NCBI GenBank assembly: GCA_963668605.1
Contig: OY764903.1
Coordinates: 6,076,001-6,140,000, forward strand
Origin: G963668605 sp963668605
Lineage (GTDB): Bacteria; Acidobacteriota; Terriglobia; Bryobacterales; Bryobacteraceae
Length of the DNA: 64,000 nucleotides
Direction: 5' to 3'
Shown here: positions 34,521-43,968 of the stretch, piece after piece
How positions within the stretch are numbered: position 1 is the first letter of the stretch
Layout of the letters: the number at the start of each line of letters is the position of its first letter
Position numbers and translations under genes: made by a program
The notes under the pieces: generated by a model
Told to the model about the DNA's origin: nothing
The model's database searches: none
Seen by the model: the letters and a program-made list of their open reading frames with translations, nothing else

Positions 34521-35528
34521 CTAGAGTCCCTTTTTGGCCAGGAACTCGATCAGGTCGACCACGCGGCAGGAGTAGCCCCACTCGTTGTCGTACCATGCCA
34601 CAACCTTCGCCAGCGTTCCACCGATCACCTTCGTCAACTGCGCGTCGACGATCGAGCTGTTCGGGTTGTGCAGCATATCGGAGGAAACCACCGGGTCTTC
34701 GGTGTATCCGAGGATGCCCTTCAGTTCGCCTTCGGAGGCGGCCTTCAGCGCGGCGTTGATCGCTTCAGCAGTGGTGGCGGTCTTCAGCACGGCCACGAAG
34801 TCCACGACGGAAACGTCGGGGGTGGGAACGCGCATCGAATAACCGTCGAGCTTGCCTTTCAACTCCGGCACGACGAGGCCGATCGCCTTGGCTGCGCCCG
34901 TCGAAGTCGGGATCATGTTGATCGCGGCGGCGCGCGCACGGCGCAGGTCTTTGTGCGGGAAGTCGAGCACAGGCTGGTCGTTGGTGTAGCTGTGGATCGT
35001 CGTCATCGAACCGTGCTCGATGCCGAACTTCTCTTGCAGCACTTTGACGACGGGTGCGAGGCAGTTCGTGGTGCAGGAGGCGTTCGAGATCACGTTGTGC
35101 TTCGAAGCGTCGTAGGCGGCATCATTCACGCCGAGCACGAGGGTGACGTCTTCGTTCTTCGCCGGAGCGGAGATGATGACCTTCTTCACAGTGCCACGCA
35201 GATGCTTGGCGGCATCTTCTTTCGCTGTGAAGCGGCCTGTGGATTCCACAACAACCTGCGCGCCGACGCTGGCCCAATCGATCTCGGCCGGATCCTTCGT
35301 CGCGAAAATCTTGATTTTCTTGCCGTTGATGACGATTCCGTCCGCTTCCGCCTTGACGTCGGCATGCAACTGGCCGAGGGTCGAATCGTACTTCAGCAAG
35401 TGAGCCAAAGTCTTGGTGTCGGTCAAATCGTTGGCCGCCACAAATTCCACGTTCGGGTTGTTCATGCCGGCGCGAACTACGTTGCGGCCGATGCGTCCAA
35501 AACCGTTAATTCCTACCTTAATTGCCAT
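34521..35528 (-). CDS. gapA: Glyceraldehyde-3-phosphate dehydrogenase
   Basis: Glycolytic NAD-dependent dehydrogenase of 335 residues. The Rossmann start VGINGFGRIGRNVVRAGM, the catalytic Cys in SNASCTTNCLAPV, and the conserved RRARAAAINMIPTSTGAAKA, RVPTPDVSVVDF and WYDNEWGYSCRVVDL are all present. The adenine-binding loop has NDLTDTKTLAHLLKYDST. The ATG at 35528 has AAGGAG about nine bases upstream. It is divergent from gltX with 122 bases between and is transcribed alone. Confidence 0.97.
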   Translation of the reverse strand: MAIKVGINGFGRIGRNVVRAGMNNPNVEFVAANDLTDTKTLAHLLKYDSTLGQLHADVKAEADGIVINGKKIKIFATKDPAEIDWASVGAQVVVESTGRFTAKEDAAKHLRGTVKKVIISAPAKNEDVTLVLGVNDAAYDASKHNVISNASCTTNCLAPVVKVLQEKFGIEHGSMTTIHSYTNDQPVLDFPHKDLRRARAAAINMIPTSTGAAKAIGLVVPELKGKLDGYSMRVPTPDVSVVDFVAVLKTATTAEAINAALKAASEGELKGILGYTEDPVVSSDMLHNPNSSIVDAQLTKVIGGTLAKVVAWYDNEWGYSCRVVDLIEFLAKKGL

Positions 35529-35650
35529 TACAGAGTATCTCCTTGGGGACTAGATGATCTCCTCAATTATATCAGAGCAGCCTGCCCGATTCCTTTGGGA
35601 GTCTAATATCTGAAATCAATATCGCCGCTGGTCCGGTATACTGGGAGTTC

Positions 35651-37090
35651 ATGCTTCGAGTTCGTTTTGCCCCCTCTCCTACCGGATATCTGCATATCGG
35701 TAGCGCAAGAACGTTTATTTTTAACTGGCTGTACGCGCGCCACAACGGCGGCACTATGATTCTGCGGATCGACGACACCGACGTCGAGCGCAATACACAG
35801 GCGTCGCTCGACTCCATCTTCGACGGCCTGAACTGGCTCGACCTCGGTTGGGACGAGTTCTACCGCCAGTCCGAGCGTCTCGACTTGCACCGCAAGCTGG
35901 CGCAGGCAATTTTCGACAAAGGCTCCGCCTATCGCGATTTCACGCCCGCGCAGGCGGACACGGAAGACAAATCCCGCGAGGAAGGCCGTACCTGGCTCTT
36001 CAACCCCGGGATGCGCGAACTCAGCAAGGAAGAGAGCGACCGCCGAGCCGGGGCCGGCGAGCCTTTTGTTCTGCGATTCCGCGTTCCCCGCGGCGAAGAC
36101 CGCACCGTCAAGTTCAAAGACCTCGTTTACGGAGAACAGTCCAAAGAGGCCGACGACATTGAGGACTTTGCGCTCCTGCGCAGCAATGGGATGCCGACCT
36201 ATCACATGGCGTCCTGTGCCGATGACGCGGACCTAAAGATCTCGCACATCATTCGCGGGCAGGACCACCTAACCAACACCTTCAAGCACGTCCTCATCTT
36301 CGCGGCGCTCGGTGGCGAGGTGCCGGAATTCGCGCACCTACCTCTTCTGATCGCTCCGGACGGCGCCAAGTTGTCCAAGCGCAAGCACGGTCCGGTGGTG
36401 AGCGTCACGACCTACCGCGACGCCGGTTTCCTGCCGCACACCTACATCAATTTTCTCTGCCTGCTCGGTTGGTCCCCGAAGGACGACCGCGAACTGATGA
36501 CCCGCCAGGAGTTGATCGACGTATTCTCCTTCGCGGGCGTAAACCGCAGTAATGCGGTGGTCAACTTCACCGAGGAAGACCCCATCGACCCGAAAGCGCT
36601 CTGGCTGAACGGGCAGCACATTATGGGGTTGTCCGTCGAAGAGCTGAGCAAACAGTTGCAACCGTGGGTGCGCGCCGCCGGGTTCGATGTCGAGCCTGCC
36701 AGACTGCTGCAAATCGCGCCATTGATCCGGGAACGAATCAAGACCCTGCGCGACGTGGCCACGGTTGCGGACTTCCTCTTCGCCAAACAGTTGCCACCCT
36801 ATCCGGCTGAAGAACTCATCCCGCAGAAAGGTGACGCGGTGATGGCGCTGAAAGTACTCCAGCGTGCCCGCCAGGTCCTGGAACCGGTCGAATTCAGACA
36901 CGATTCCCTGGATGCAGCCCTGCGGGCCGAAGCGGCCACTTTGGGCGTCAAGGCCGGCCAGATGTTTCAACCAATCCGCGTGGCCGTGTGCGGGCGCAAG
37001 AACGCGCCGCCCTTGTTCGAAACTCTCGAAGTGCTGGGCCGGGAGGCCTGTCTCGAGCGCATTGATCAGGCCATTCAGAAACTGCAGTGA
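35651..37090 (+). CDS. gltX: Glutamyl-tRNA synthetase
   Basis: Class I synthetase that charges tRNA-Glu. The 479 residues have the HIGH-type motif (SPTGYLHIGSARTFIF), the acceptor-binding region with EPFVLRFRVP, SHIIRGQDHLTNTFKH, and KLSKR (residues about 244-248, APDGAKLSKRKHGP) for ATP binding. The C-terminal all-helical anticodon domain is complete. It starts 16 bases upstream of glnS and likely shares its mRNA. The Glu tRNA in this window is at 2514-2591. Confidence 0.95.
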   Translation: MLRVRFAPSPTGYLHIGSARTFIFNWLYARHNGGTMILRIDDTDVERNTQASLDSIFDGLNWLDLGWDEFYRQSERLDLHRKLAQAIFDKGSAYRDFTPAQADTEDKSREEGRTWLFNPGMRELSKEESDRRAGAGEPFVLRFRVPRGEDRTVKFKDLVYGEQSKEADDIEDFALLRSNGMPTYHMASCADDADLKISHIIRGQDHLTNTFKHVLIFAALGGEVPEFAHLPLLIAPDGAKLSKRKHGPVVSVTTYRDAGFLPHTYINFLCLLGWSPKDDRELMTRQELIDVFSFAGVNRSNAVVNFTEEDPIDPKALWLNGQHIMGLSVEELSKQLQPWVRAAGFDVEPARLLQIAPLIRERIKTLRDVATVADFLFAKQLPPYPAEELIPQKGDAVMALKVLQRARQVLEPVEFRHDSLDAALRAEAATLGVKAGQMFQPIRVAVCGRKNAPPLFETLEVLGREACLERIDQAIQKLQ

Positions 37091-37105
37091 GGCTTAGCAA
37101 AATCG

Positions 37106-38824
37106 ATGACCGACAACATAAACAATCAGGAAACCGCCGCTCGTCCCTCTAACTTTGTCCGTGACATCGTCATCGAGGATCTGAAGACTGGCAAATTCGA
37201 CGGGCGTGTGCATACCCGCTTTCCTCCGGAGCCGAACGGCTACCTGCACATCGGGCACGCGAAATCGATCTGCCTCAACTTCGGCTTGGCCGAGGAATTC
37301 GGCGGCAAATGCAATCTCCGTTTCGACGACACCAATCCGTGCAAGGAAGAAGTAGAGTACGTCGATTCGATCATTGAAGACGTCCGCTGGCTCGGCTTCG
37401 ATTGGGAAGACCGCCTCTTCTATGCATCGGACTACTTCCAGCAACTCTACGACTGGGCCGTACAACTGACCAAAGCCGGCAAGGCCTACGTCTGCGATCT
37501 GACCGGTGACGAGATCCGCCAATACCGCGGCACGCTGACGGAACCCGGCAAGGAGAGCCCGTACCGCAATCGCTCCATTGCGGAAAACCTCGATCTGTTC
37601 GAGCGCATGAAGGCCGGCGAATTTCCCGATGGTTCTCGCACCCTGCGCGCAAAGATCGACATGGCGTCGCCCAACTTCAACATGAGGGACCCGGTGATGT
37701 ATCGGATCCTTCACGCTGAGCACCACCGCACGGGCGACAAGTGGTGCATCTACCCGATGTACGATTACACCCACGGCGAATCGGACTCCATCGAGCGGAT
37801 CACGCACTCCATCTGTACGCTCGAATTCGAAGATCACCGGCCGCTGTACGACTGGTACGTCGAGCAACTCGGCATCTATCATCCCCAGCAGATCGAGTTT
37901 GACCGCCTCAACCTGACATACACGCTATTGAGCAAGCGCAAGTTGCTTGCACTGGTGCAGAACAAGCATGTATCCGGCTGGGACGATCCCCGGATGCCGA
38001 CCCTCTCCGGAATTCGCCGCCGCGGCTACACGCCGGAAGCGCTACGCACGTTCTGCGGTCGCATCGGTGTCTCCAAGACGAACGGCACCATCGAGTTCGG
38101 ACTGCTCGAACACGCTGTCCGCGAAGACCTGAACAAACGCGCGCTCCGGGTGATGGCCGTGCTGAGACCCTTGAAAGTCGTCATCGACAACTATCCCGAG
38201 GACTTGGTCGAAGAGATGGACGCGGTCAACAACCCTGAGGATCCGGCCGCCGGCACTCGCAAGGTGCCGTTCTCCAAAGTGCTCTACATCGAGCAGGACG
38301 ATTTCCGGGAAAACCCTTCCAAACAGTATTACCGCCTCTCGCCCGGCCGCGAAGTGCGGCTGCGCTACGGCTACTTCGTCACGTGCACGAGTGTTGTGAA
38401 AAACGAACAGGACGAGGTAGTGGAAGTCCACTGCACCTACGACCCCGCGACCCGCGGAGGCGACGCACCGGACGGCCGCAAGGTGAAGTCCACCATTCAC
38501 TGGGTCTCGGCCGCGCACGCCATCGCCGCGGAAGTCCGCCTGTACGATAATCTCTTTGCGCGCGAAAACCCGAACGAGGAGACCGAAGGCCGGGATTTCA
38601 CCGCCAATCTGAATCCGAATTCACTCGAAGTCGTGGCGGATGCGAAGCTCGAACCCAGTCTGAGCAACGCGAAGCCCGGCGCCGGCTACCAATTCGAACG
38701 CTTGGGCTACTTCTGCGTTGACAAGGATTCGACGCCGGAGAGACTCGTGTTAAACCGCACGGTGACTCTGCGCGACACCTGGGTCAAAATCGAGAAAGCG
38801 CAAAAAGGGAAGGGCGCTAAATGA
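37106..38824 (+). CDS. glnS: Glutaminyl-tRNA synthetase
   Basis: Charges tRNA-Gln directly, making the amidotransferase route unnecessary for Gln. The 572 residues have PPEPNGYLHIGHAKSICLNF, DDTNPCKEE, the class-I second motif in LSKRKLLALV, WDDPRMPTLSGIRRRGYTP, and the two beta-barrel anticodon domains from about residue 345. The length is like the gamma-proteobacterial enzyme (about 555). GlnRS is patchy in bacteria and is generally attributed to transfer from eukaryotes. It follows gltX by 15 bases and overlaps the carbamoyltransferase by four bases. A tRNA-Gln gene is at 59669-59742. Confidence 0.96.
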   Translation: MTDNINNQETAARPSNFVRDIVIEDLKTGKFDGRVHTRFPPEPNGYLHIGHAKSICLNFGLAEEFGGKCNLRFDDTNPCKEEVEYVDSIIEDVRWLGFDWEDRLFYASDYFQQLYDWAVQLTKAGKAYVCDLTGDEIRQYRGTLTEPGKESPYRNRSIAENLDLFERMKAGEFPDGSRTLRAKIDMASPNFNMRDPVMYRILHAEHHRTGDKWCIYPMYDYTHGESDSIERITHSICTLEFEDHRPLYDWYVEQLGIYHPQQIEFDRLNLTYTLLSKRKLLALVQNKHVSGWDDPRMPTLSGIRRRGYTPEALRTFCGRIGVSKTNGTIEFGLLEHAVREDLNKRALRVMAVLRPLKVVIDNYPEDLVEEMDAVNNPEDPAAGTRKVPFSKVLYIEQDDFRENPSKQYYRLSPGREVRLRYGYFVTCTSVVKNEQDEVVEVHCTYDPATRGGDAPDGRKVKSTIHWVSAAHAIAAEVRLYDNLFARENPNEETEGRDFTANLNPNSLEVVADAKLEPSLSNAKPGAGYQFERLGYFCVDKDSTPERLVLNRTVTLRDTWVKIEKAQKGKGAK

Positions 38825-40398
38825 CGATTCTCGGCATTGGCGGGATGTTGAAAGACACGGCTTGCGCGGTACTGAAAGACGGCAAGCTGGCGGCGGCCAT
38901 CGAGCAGGTGAAAGTCTCGCGCCACGAGAGCCAGCACCACCTTCCGGAAGAGACCATCGCAACGTGCCTGAGGCTTGCGAAATCGACCGCCGACGAGGTG
39001 GACTGTATCGCGATCGTGCGCCCGCTGGCACACGATGCCGAACGATCCCTGCATCTTCACATCCGTTCCCGTTTTCCAAATGCCCGCATTGTGCTGGTGG
39101 AGCACCATGCCGCACACGCGGCGTCAGCCTACTACAGTTCTCCGTTCGATCAGGCGACGGTTCTCACGCTCGACCGCATGGGCGACTTTCGTTGTGGCGC
39201 GCTCTGGAAGGCCAACGGAACGCATCTGGAAATCGAGCGAGAAGCCTTTTACCCCGACTCGCTCGGCGATCTGTACAGCCGCGTCACCAGCTTGGTCGGC
39301 TTCAAGCCCGACGCTGACGAGCACAAACTGCAGTGGCTCTCCACCAACGGCGACACTTGTTTCGTGGACCTCTTCCTGGAAATCCTCGGCAACCAGCAGG
39401 ACGGATGGCCGCAGGTCGATCGTACGTTCTTCCACGGAGACCGGATTCGCCACGGCGGGTTCAGCGCAAAATTCTATTCACGCCTCGGCCTCGAGGACGG
39501 CGACGCAGTTCCCGAGAGGCTGAAACCCGCGATAGCCGCCGGCGTCCAGAAGGCGACTGAGAAAACTGCGTTGCGGATGGCCGGGAGCGGCGAAAACCTC
39601 TGTCTGGGCGGAGGCCTTGCGCTGAACGTCCTCCTGGTCGCGGCCCTCGAAAACTCCGGCGCTTGGAAAAACGTCTATGTGCAACCGGCGGCTGGCAATG
39701 CGGGAAGCGCGATCGGCGCGGTGCTTCACGCCTGGCACCACGTTTATCACGAAACCGCGCACGCCTCTGTCGGCAATCTCTGCCTCGGTCCCGAATACTC
39801 GGCCGAAGATATCAAGAAGGTTCTCGAAAACTGCAAACTGCGCTTTAAGTACCTGCTCACCACAGAAGACCTGATCGCGAGCGCGGTTTCGCAGATCACG
39901 GACAACAAGATTGTCGCGTGGATGCACGGGCACACCGAATTCGGCCCGCGCGCGCTCGGCAACCGCAGCATTCTCGCATCGCCGCTTGACCCGTATTCGA
40001 ACGAGAACCTGAACATCTACATTAAGCACCGAGAGCCATTCCGTAAGTTCGCCGCGTCGGTGCCCGCCGAACTGGCGGCGCAGTATTTTGATGTGGGACC
40101 GAATGCCCGTTACATCGCCACCGTGGGCCGTGTGAAGGCGGAGCATCGCGAGACATTCCGCCCGGCGCTGCTGGGCCCCGATTACGTGCGTGTCCATGCC
40201 GTCTCCCGCGAAGATAATCCACTGTTCTGGCGGCTGCTGCATGCGGCCGGCGAAAAGACGGGACTGCCCGTGCTCTACAACACCTCATTCAATCTGTTCG
40301 GCGATCCGCTCGTCAGTTCGCCGCGCGACGCCGTACGCAGCTTTTACTCGTCCGGCATCGACGCCATGTTTGTCGGCCACTTTTTGCTGGAGAAATAG
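38821..40398 (+). CDS. NodU/CmcH-family O-carbamoyltransferase
   Basis: Transfers a carbamoyl group from carbamoyl phosphate, via a carbamoyl-adenylate, to an unknown hydroxyl acceptor. The 525 residues carry the N-terminal Kae1-like domain (ILGIGGMLKDTACAVLKDGK, the His motif VEHHAAHAASAYYSS, LTLDRMGDF), LCLGGGLALNVL, and the C-terminal domain with EFGPRALGNRSILA and VLYNTSFNLFGDPLV. These enzymes usually decorate antibiotics, nodulation factors or cell-surface sugars. The start overlaps glnS (ATGA), an odd partner. No biosynthetic cluster is adjacent, so the acceptor is unknown. Confidence 0.9.
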   Translation: MTILGIGGMLKDTACAVLKDGKLAAAIEQVKVSRHESQHHLPEETIATCLRLAKSTADEVDCIAIVRPLAHDAERSLHLHIRSRFPNARIVLVEHHAAHAASAYYSSPFDQATVLTLDRMGDFRCGALWKANGTHLEIEREAFYPDSLGDLYSRVTSLVGFKPDADEHKLQWLSTNGDTCFVDLFLEILGNQQDGWPQVDRTFFHGDRIRHGGFSAKFYSRLGLEDGDAVPERLKPAIAAGVQKATEKTALRMAGSGENLCLGGGLALNVLLVAALENSGAWKNVYVQPAAGNAGSAIGAVLHAWHHVYHETAHASVGNLCLGPEYSAEDIKKVLENCKLRFKYLLTTEDLIASAVSQITDNKIVAWMHGHTEFGPRALGNRSILASPLDPYSNENLNIYIKHREPFRKFAASVPAELAAQYFDVGPNARYIATVGRVKAEHRETFRPALLGPDYVRVHAVSREDNPLFWRLLHAAGEKTGLPVLYNTSFNLFGDPLVSSPRDAVRSFYSSGIDAMFVGHFLLEK

Positions 40399-40403
40399 AC
40401 TGC

Positions 40404-41003
40404 GTGACGGAAACGGCGCTCGCCTGGGTCACGACATACGGATACACGGCGATTTTCGTCTTGCTGATGCTGGGAATCGTCGGGCTCCCCGTGCCCGATG
40501 AAACGTTGCTTACGTTCACCGGCTATCTGATTTTCAAAGGCACGCTGAACGGCTACTCCGCCGCGGCGACGGCCTTTCTGGGCAGCGCCTGCGGCATCAC
40601 GCTGAGCTATGTGCTCGGCCGCACGATCGGGCTCTCGCTGTTGCACCGCTACGGCAAATACATCCACCTCACCGACGCGCGCCTCGCCATGGTGCACAAC
40701 TGGTTTGAACGCTTCGGCCGCTGGACGCTGTTGATCGGCTACTATATTCCAGGCGTTCGCCATTTCACCGCCTATGTCGCTGGTGCGTCGTGGTTGGAGT
40801 TCCCGGTGTTCGCGCTCTTCGCTTACAGCGGCGCGCTGCTTTGGTCGCTCAGTTTCATCACGCTGGGCTACTTCCTCGGCGAGCAATGGAGCCGGCTTTC
40901 GGATCAACTTCACGGCTATCTATGGGCTGCCGGATTGGCGCTGGGCCTCGTCGTCGCGGTCGTAGTGGCGTTACGGATGCGCGCGAGAAGAGCAATTTCC
41001 TAG
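40404..41003 (+). CDS. DedA-family inner-membrane protein
   Basis: Small polytopic membrane protein of 199 residues in the DedA/SNARE-associated family, members of which act in lipid (undecaprenyl or phospholipid) translocation. Segments include YTAIFVLLMLGIVGLPVPDETLL, TAFLGSACGITLSYVLGRTIG, the family core RWTLLIGYYIPGVRHFTAYVAG, and ALFAYSGALLWSLSFITLGYFLGE. The GTG at 40404 follows the carbamoyltransferase by five bases. Its end overlaps the convergent ATPase gene by four bases. Confidence 0.88.
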   Translation: MTETALAWVTTYGYTAIFVLLMLGIVGLPVPDETLLTFTGYLIFKGTLNGYSAAATAFLGSACGITLSYVLGRTIGLSLLHRYGKYIHLTDARLAMVHNWFERFGRWTLLIGYYIPGVRHFTAYVAGASWLEFPVFALFAYSGALLWSLSFITLGYFLGEQWSRLSDQLHGYLWAAGLALGLVVAVVVALRMRARRAIS

Positions 41004-43534
41004 CAAAACTCGATGCTGCCGTCCGCGCCAAGTCCCACGCGCACGGCCGATAGCTTCACGCCATCGGCAAGTCGCGATAAAATTTCACGCGAGATGCCCG
41101 GCAACAATGTGTTTGTCAAAATGTGATCGACATTGCGCGCTCCGCCTTCCACTTCCATCGAACGGCGCGCGATCTGCGCGGCCAGCGAATCGTCCCAGGA
41201 AAATTCGATGCGGTGATTCTCCCGCAAACGCTGACGGATCTTGTCCAGCTTCAACTCGACGATTTTGCATAGCGCTTCGTCGCGCACCGGCTGATACTGC
41301 ACCGTCACCAGCAGGTGCAGAAAAGACGATTTGAAGAGCCGCGTCAACTCAGCCACGGGCGCAGCCGACGTTAGCAGAATCACCGTATTGCGGAAATCGA
41401 TTTCGCGGCCTTTGCCGTCTTCCATCATGCCCTTGTCGAATACCTGGATGAAGAGTTCCAACACATCGGGATGCGCCTTTTCCACTTCATCCAGCAGCAC
41501 GACAGAATAGGGCCGGCGGCGCACGGCCTCGGTCAACACGCCGCCTTCGTCGTAGCCCACATAACCGGGCGGCGCGCCTTTCAAAACCGACACGGTGTGC
41601 GCTTCCTGAAATTCCGACATGCTCAGCGAAAACAGATTGCGCTCTCCGCCGTAGAGCAGGTCGGCGAGCGCGAGCGCCGTTTCGGTCTTGCCCACGCCGC
41701 TCGGTCCGGCCAGCAGGAACACGCCGACGGGCTTATTGGGATCTTCCAGCCGCGCGCGCGAAGTGCGGATGCGCCGCGCGATCGTCTCCAACGCTTCCGG
41801 TTGGCCGATGACTCGTTCGCCTAGGGCTCGCTCCAGATCGAGTACCGCGCGCAGTTCATCCTTGAGCATGTTGCCCACGGGGATTCCGGTCCATTGCGAA
41901 ATCACTTCGCTGACAAGTTGGCCGTCGACGCACGGCCTCAGCAACGGCTGGCCGCCTTGCAGCGCATCCAACTCCGCATTCAGCCGCAGCAGTTTTGCCT
42001 TCGTATCGCCGTTGGACGAAATCGAAGCGCTCTCAAGTTGCGCGCGTACTTCACGAATTTCGGCGACCAACTGCTTCACCAGCACGAAGCGCTCGCGCAG
42101 TTCGCGCAGGCTCGCCTGCAACTCCGCTTTGCGCAAACTCACTTTCCTCAGTTGCTCGGCATGGTCCGCGCCCGCCGCGGATTCGCGTCGCAGATTGCGT
42201 TCCTGTGCCGTGAGGTCGTCCAACTCGCGCATGGCGTCCTCGATCGGAACCGGCATGGAAGTCTGGCTCAGCGATAAGCGCGCGCAGGCGGTATCGAGCA
42301 CGCTGATCGCCTTGTCCGGCAGTTGGCGTCCCGCCACATAGCGGTGCGACAAGCGCACTGCCGCTTCTGAAGCTTCTTCGAGAATGCGCACACCGTGGTG
42401 GCGCTCGAGCGCCGCCGAGACGCCGCGCATCATCAGCAGGCAAAGTTCCTCTGAAGGTTCCTCTACCTTCACGACCTGAAAGCGGCGGGCGAGCGCCGGA
42501 TCTTTTTCAAACGAACGTTTGTATTCCGACCAGGTCGTCGCCGCAATGGTGCGCAGTTCGCCGCGCGCCAACGCCGGTTTCAGGATGTTCGCTGCGTCGC
42601 TTTGCCCCGGAGCGCCGCCCGCACCGATCATGGTGTGCGCTTCGTCGATGAACAGAATGATGGGCGCCGGCGATGACTTGACCTCTTCGATCAAGCTCTT
42701 CAGACGATTTTCAAACTCACCCTTGATGCCCGCACCCGCCTGGAGCAGCGTCAGGTCGAGCAGGCGCACTGACACATCGCGCAGCGACGGTGGAACGTCG
42801 CCATGCACAATACGCAGCGCGAAGCCTTCGACGATAGCGGTCTTGCCTACGCCCGCCTCGCCGGTCAAGATCGGATTGTTCTGCCGCCGCCGCATCAGGA
42901 TATCGATCACCTGGCGGATCTCGGCATCGCGGCCCAGCACCCGGTCTACCTTGCCGTTGCGCGCATTCTCCGTGATATTGACAGTGTAAAGATCGAGGTT
43001 CGGCGTGGCGGTCGGCGCGGCTTGCGGTTCTGGAGCGGACGGGGCGGTCGTCAGGATATTCTCACGCGAACCCGCGACGATCGAGGCGAAATCGGCGGCC
43101 AGTCTGTCCGGTTGGATCTTCTGCAATTCGCGGCTGATGTCGCGCATCATCCGCGCCAACTCTTCCTCTGAAAGGAGCGCGAGCAACGTGTGTCCCGTGC
43201 GCACCTGCGCGGCGCCGAGTTCGAGAGAAGCCGTGATCCAGGCGCGTTCCAGCATCCGTACCACCAGCGGACTGAACGCCGGAGTGCGCGCGTTTCCGGA
43301 GCGCAATTTGTCGAGGCTCTCTGTCAGTTCCGCGGCGAGGTGCACCTCTTCGACGTCGAAATAGCGAAAGATGCGCGCAGCGTCGCTGTCGCGGGAATCC
43401 AACAACCGCAGCAGGAAATGTTCGATCTCGACGTTGTAGTGTGAGCGGGCGAAACACAGCGTCGCCGCGCCCTCCATTGCGCTTCGCGCCGTATCGTTCA
43501 ACTTGCCGATCAGGGATTTCAGGTTTGCGCTCAT
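41000..43534 (-). CDS. ClpV/ClpB-type double AAA+ ATPase with degenerate second module
   Basis: An 844-residue Hsp100-type unfoldase. Domains: Clp N-terminal (about 1-150); D1 with Walker A GEAGVGKT (225-232), Walker B FIDE (295-298) and Arg finger pair Arg350/351; middle domain (about 430-545); and D2 with Walker A GPSGVGKT (610-617), Walker B VVLLDE (678-683) and sensor 2 Arg800. The D1 text (LTLLQAGAGIKGEFENRL, ARGELRTIAATTWSEYK, QWTGIPVGNM) is closest to ClpV/TssH of type VI secretion. In D2, sensor-1 Asn is Ala (TSAAP), the stretch before the finger is about 20-25 residues shorter, and the Arg finger is Leu741. The start at 43534 overlaps the CHAD gene by ATGA. No other tss gene is present. 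Confidence 0.82.
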   Translation of the reverse strand: MSANLKSLIGKLNDTARSAMEGAATLCFARSHYNVEIEHFLLRLLDSRDSDAARIFRYFDVEEVHLAAELTESLDKLRSGNARTPAFSPLVVRMLERAWITASLELGAAQVRTGHTLLALLSEEELARMMRDISRELQKIQPDRLAADFASIVAGSRENILTTAPSAPEPQAAPTATPNLDLYTVNITENARNGKVDRVLGRDAEIRQVIDILMRRRQNNPILTGEAGVGKTAIVEGFALRIVHGDVPPSLRDVSVRLLDLTLLQAGAGIKGEFENRLKSLIEEVKSSPAPIILFIDEAHTMIGAGGAPGQSDAANILKPALARGELRTIAATTWSEYKRSFEKDPALARRFQVVKVEEPSEELCLLMMRGVSAALERHHGVRILEEASEAAVRLSHRYVAGRQLPDKAISVLDTACARLSLSQTSMPVPIEDAMRELDDLTAQERNLRRESAAGADHAEQLRKVSLRKAELQASLRELRERFVLVKQLVAEIREVRAQLESASISSNGDTKAKLLRLNAELDALQGGQPLLRPCVDGQLVSEVISQWTGIPVGNMLKDELRAVLDLERALGERVIGQPEALETIARRIRTSRARLEDPNKPVGVFLLAGPSGVGKTETALALADLLYGGERNLFSLSMSEFQEAHTVSVLKGAPPGYVGYDEGGVLTEAVRRRPYSVVLLDEVEKAHPDVLELFIQVFDKGMMEDGKGREIDFRNTVILLTSAAPVAELTRLFKSSFLHLLVTVQYQPVRDEALCKIVELKLDKIRQRLRENHRIEFSWDDSLAAQIARRSMEVEGGARNVDHILTNTLLPGISREILSRLADGVKLSAVRVGLGADGSIEFC

Positions 43535-43968
43535 TGTCTCGGGTTCTGCTTTCGTCGGGCGTAGGTGCGGAGATAACGGACCCAATGTTGCTCGCGTCCC
43601 GGTGCGTCGAACTCATCCAGCCAGTACTTGCGGAAGGCGTCGTGCAGGACGGTTTGCCGCGCTGCGAGCCAATCGTGAAACTGCGGATTCGCCACTAAAT
43701 CGTGCGCGGTGGCGCAATCGTTGATCTCACCAAGTGAGGTTTGCGCGCGCCGCAAGCCTTTCAAAAGCTGGTCGAGCCCCGGGCCGTAAACGGGGCAGAA
43801 GAGTTCTAGCGTGTAGCGCACGCGTTTGCCGCGCAGTCGGAACTGATGCAGAGTCGCGGCATCTTCGTGTTCGATGACTTCGCGGCCGGCCGCATAGAAT
43901 TTTGCGAACAGCAGCGGCAACCGCTCTCTCGCGCTCTCTTCCACGGATTTGGTGTCGTCCCATTTCAT
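43531..43968 (-). CDS. C-terminal half of a split CHAD domain protein
   Basis: CHAD domains are histidine-rich helical bundles that bind polyphosphate, normally two repeats in one chain of about 300 residues. This 145-residue product (ATG 43968) carries only the second repeat: HQFRLRGKRVRYTLELFCPVYG, with its basic face, and a helical tail ending RYLRTYARRKQNPRQ. The upstream gene carries the first repeat. The two overlap as ATGA. It also overlaps the ATPase start by ATGA. Basic residues of the CHAD core (R/K xx R/K) are intact. Confidence 0.78.
   Translation of the reverse strand: MKWDDTKSVEESARERLPLLFAKFYAAGREVIEHEDAATLHQFRLRGKRVRYTLELFCPVYGPGLDQLLKGLRRAQTSLGEINDCATAHDLVANPQFHDWLAARQTVLHDAFRKYWLDEFDAPGREQHWVRYLRTYARRKQNPRQ

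Noticed and set aside
35529..35650. T-box or attenuator upstream of gltX
   Set aside because: No T-box sequence (AGGGTGGNACCGCG-like) or leader structure is visible in the 122-base gap.
41000..43534. A type VI secretion locus around the ClpV-like gene
   Set aside because: No tssB/C, tssE, tssF/G, tssK, hcp or vgrG-like genes are adjacent. The neighbours are DedA, CHAD and NAD salvage genes. Only the ATPase and the distant spike-like protein hint at it.
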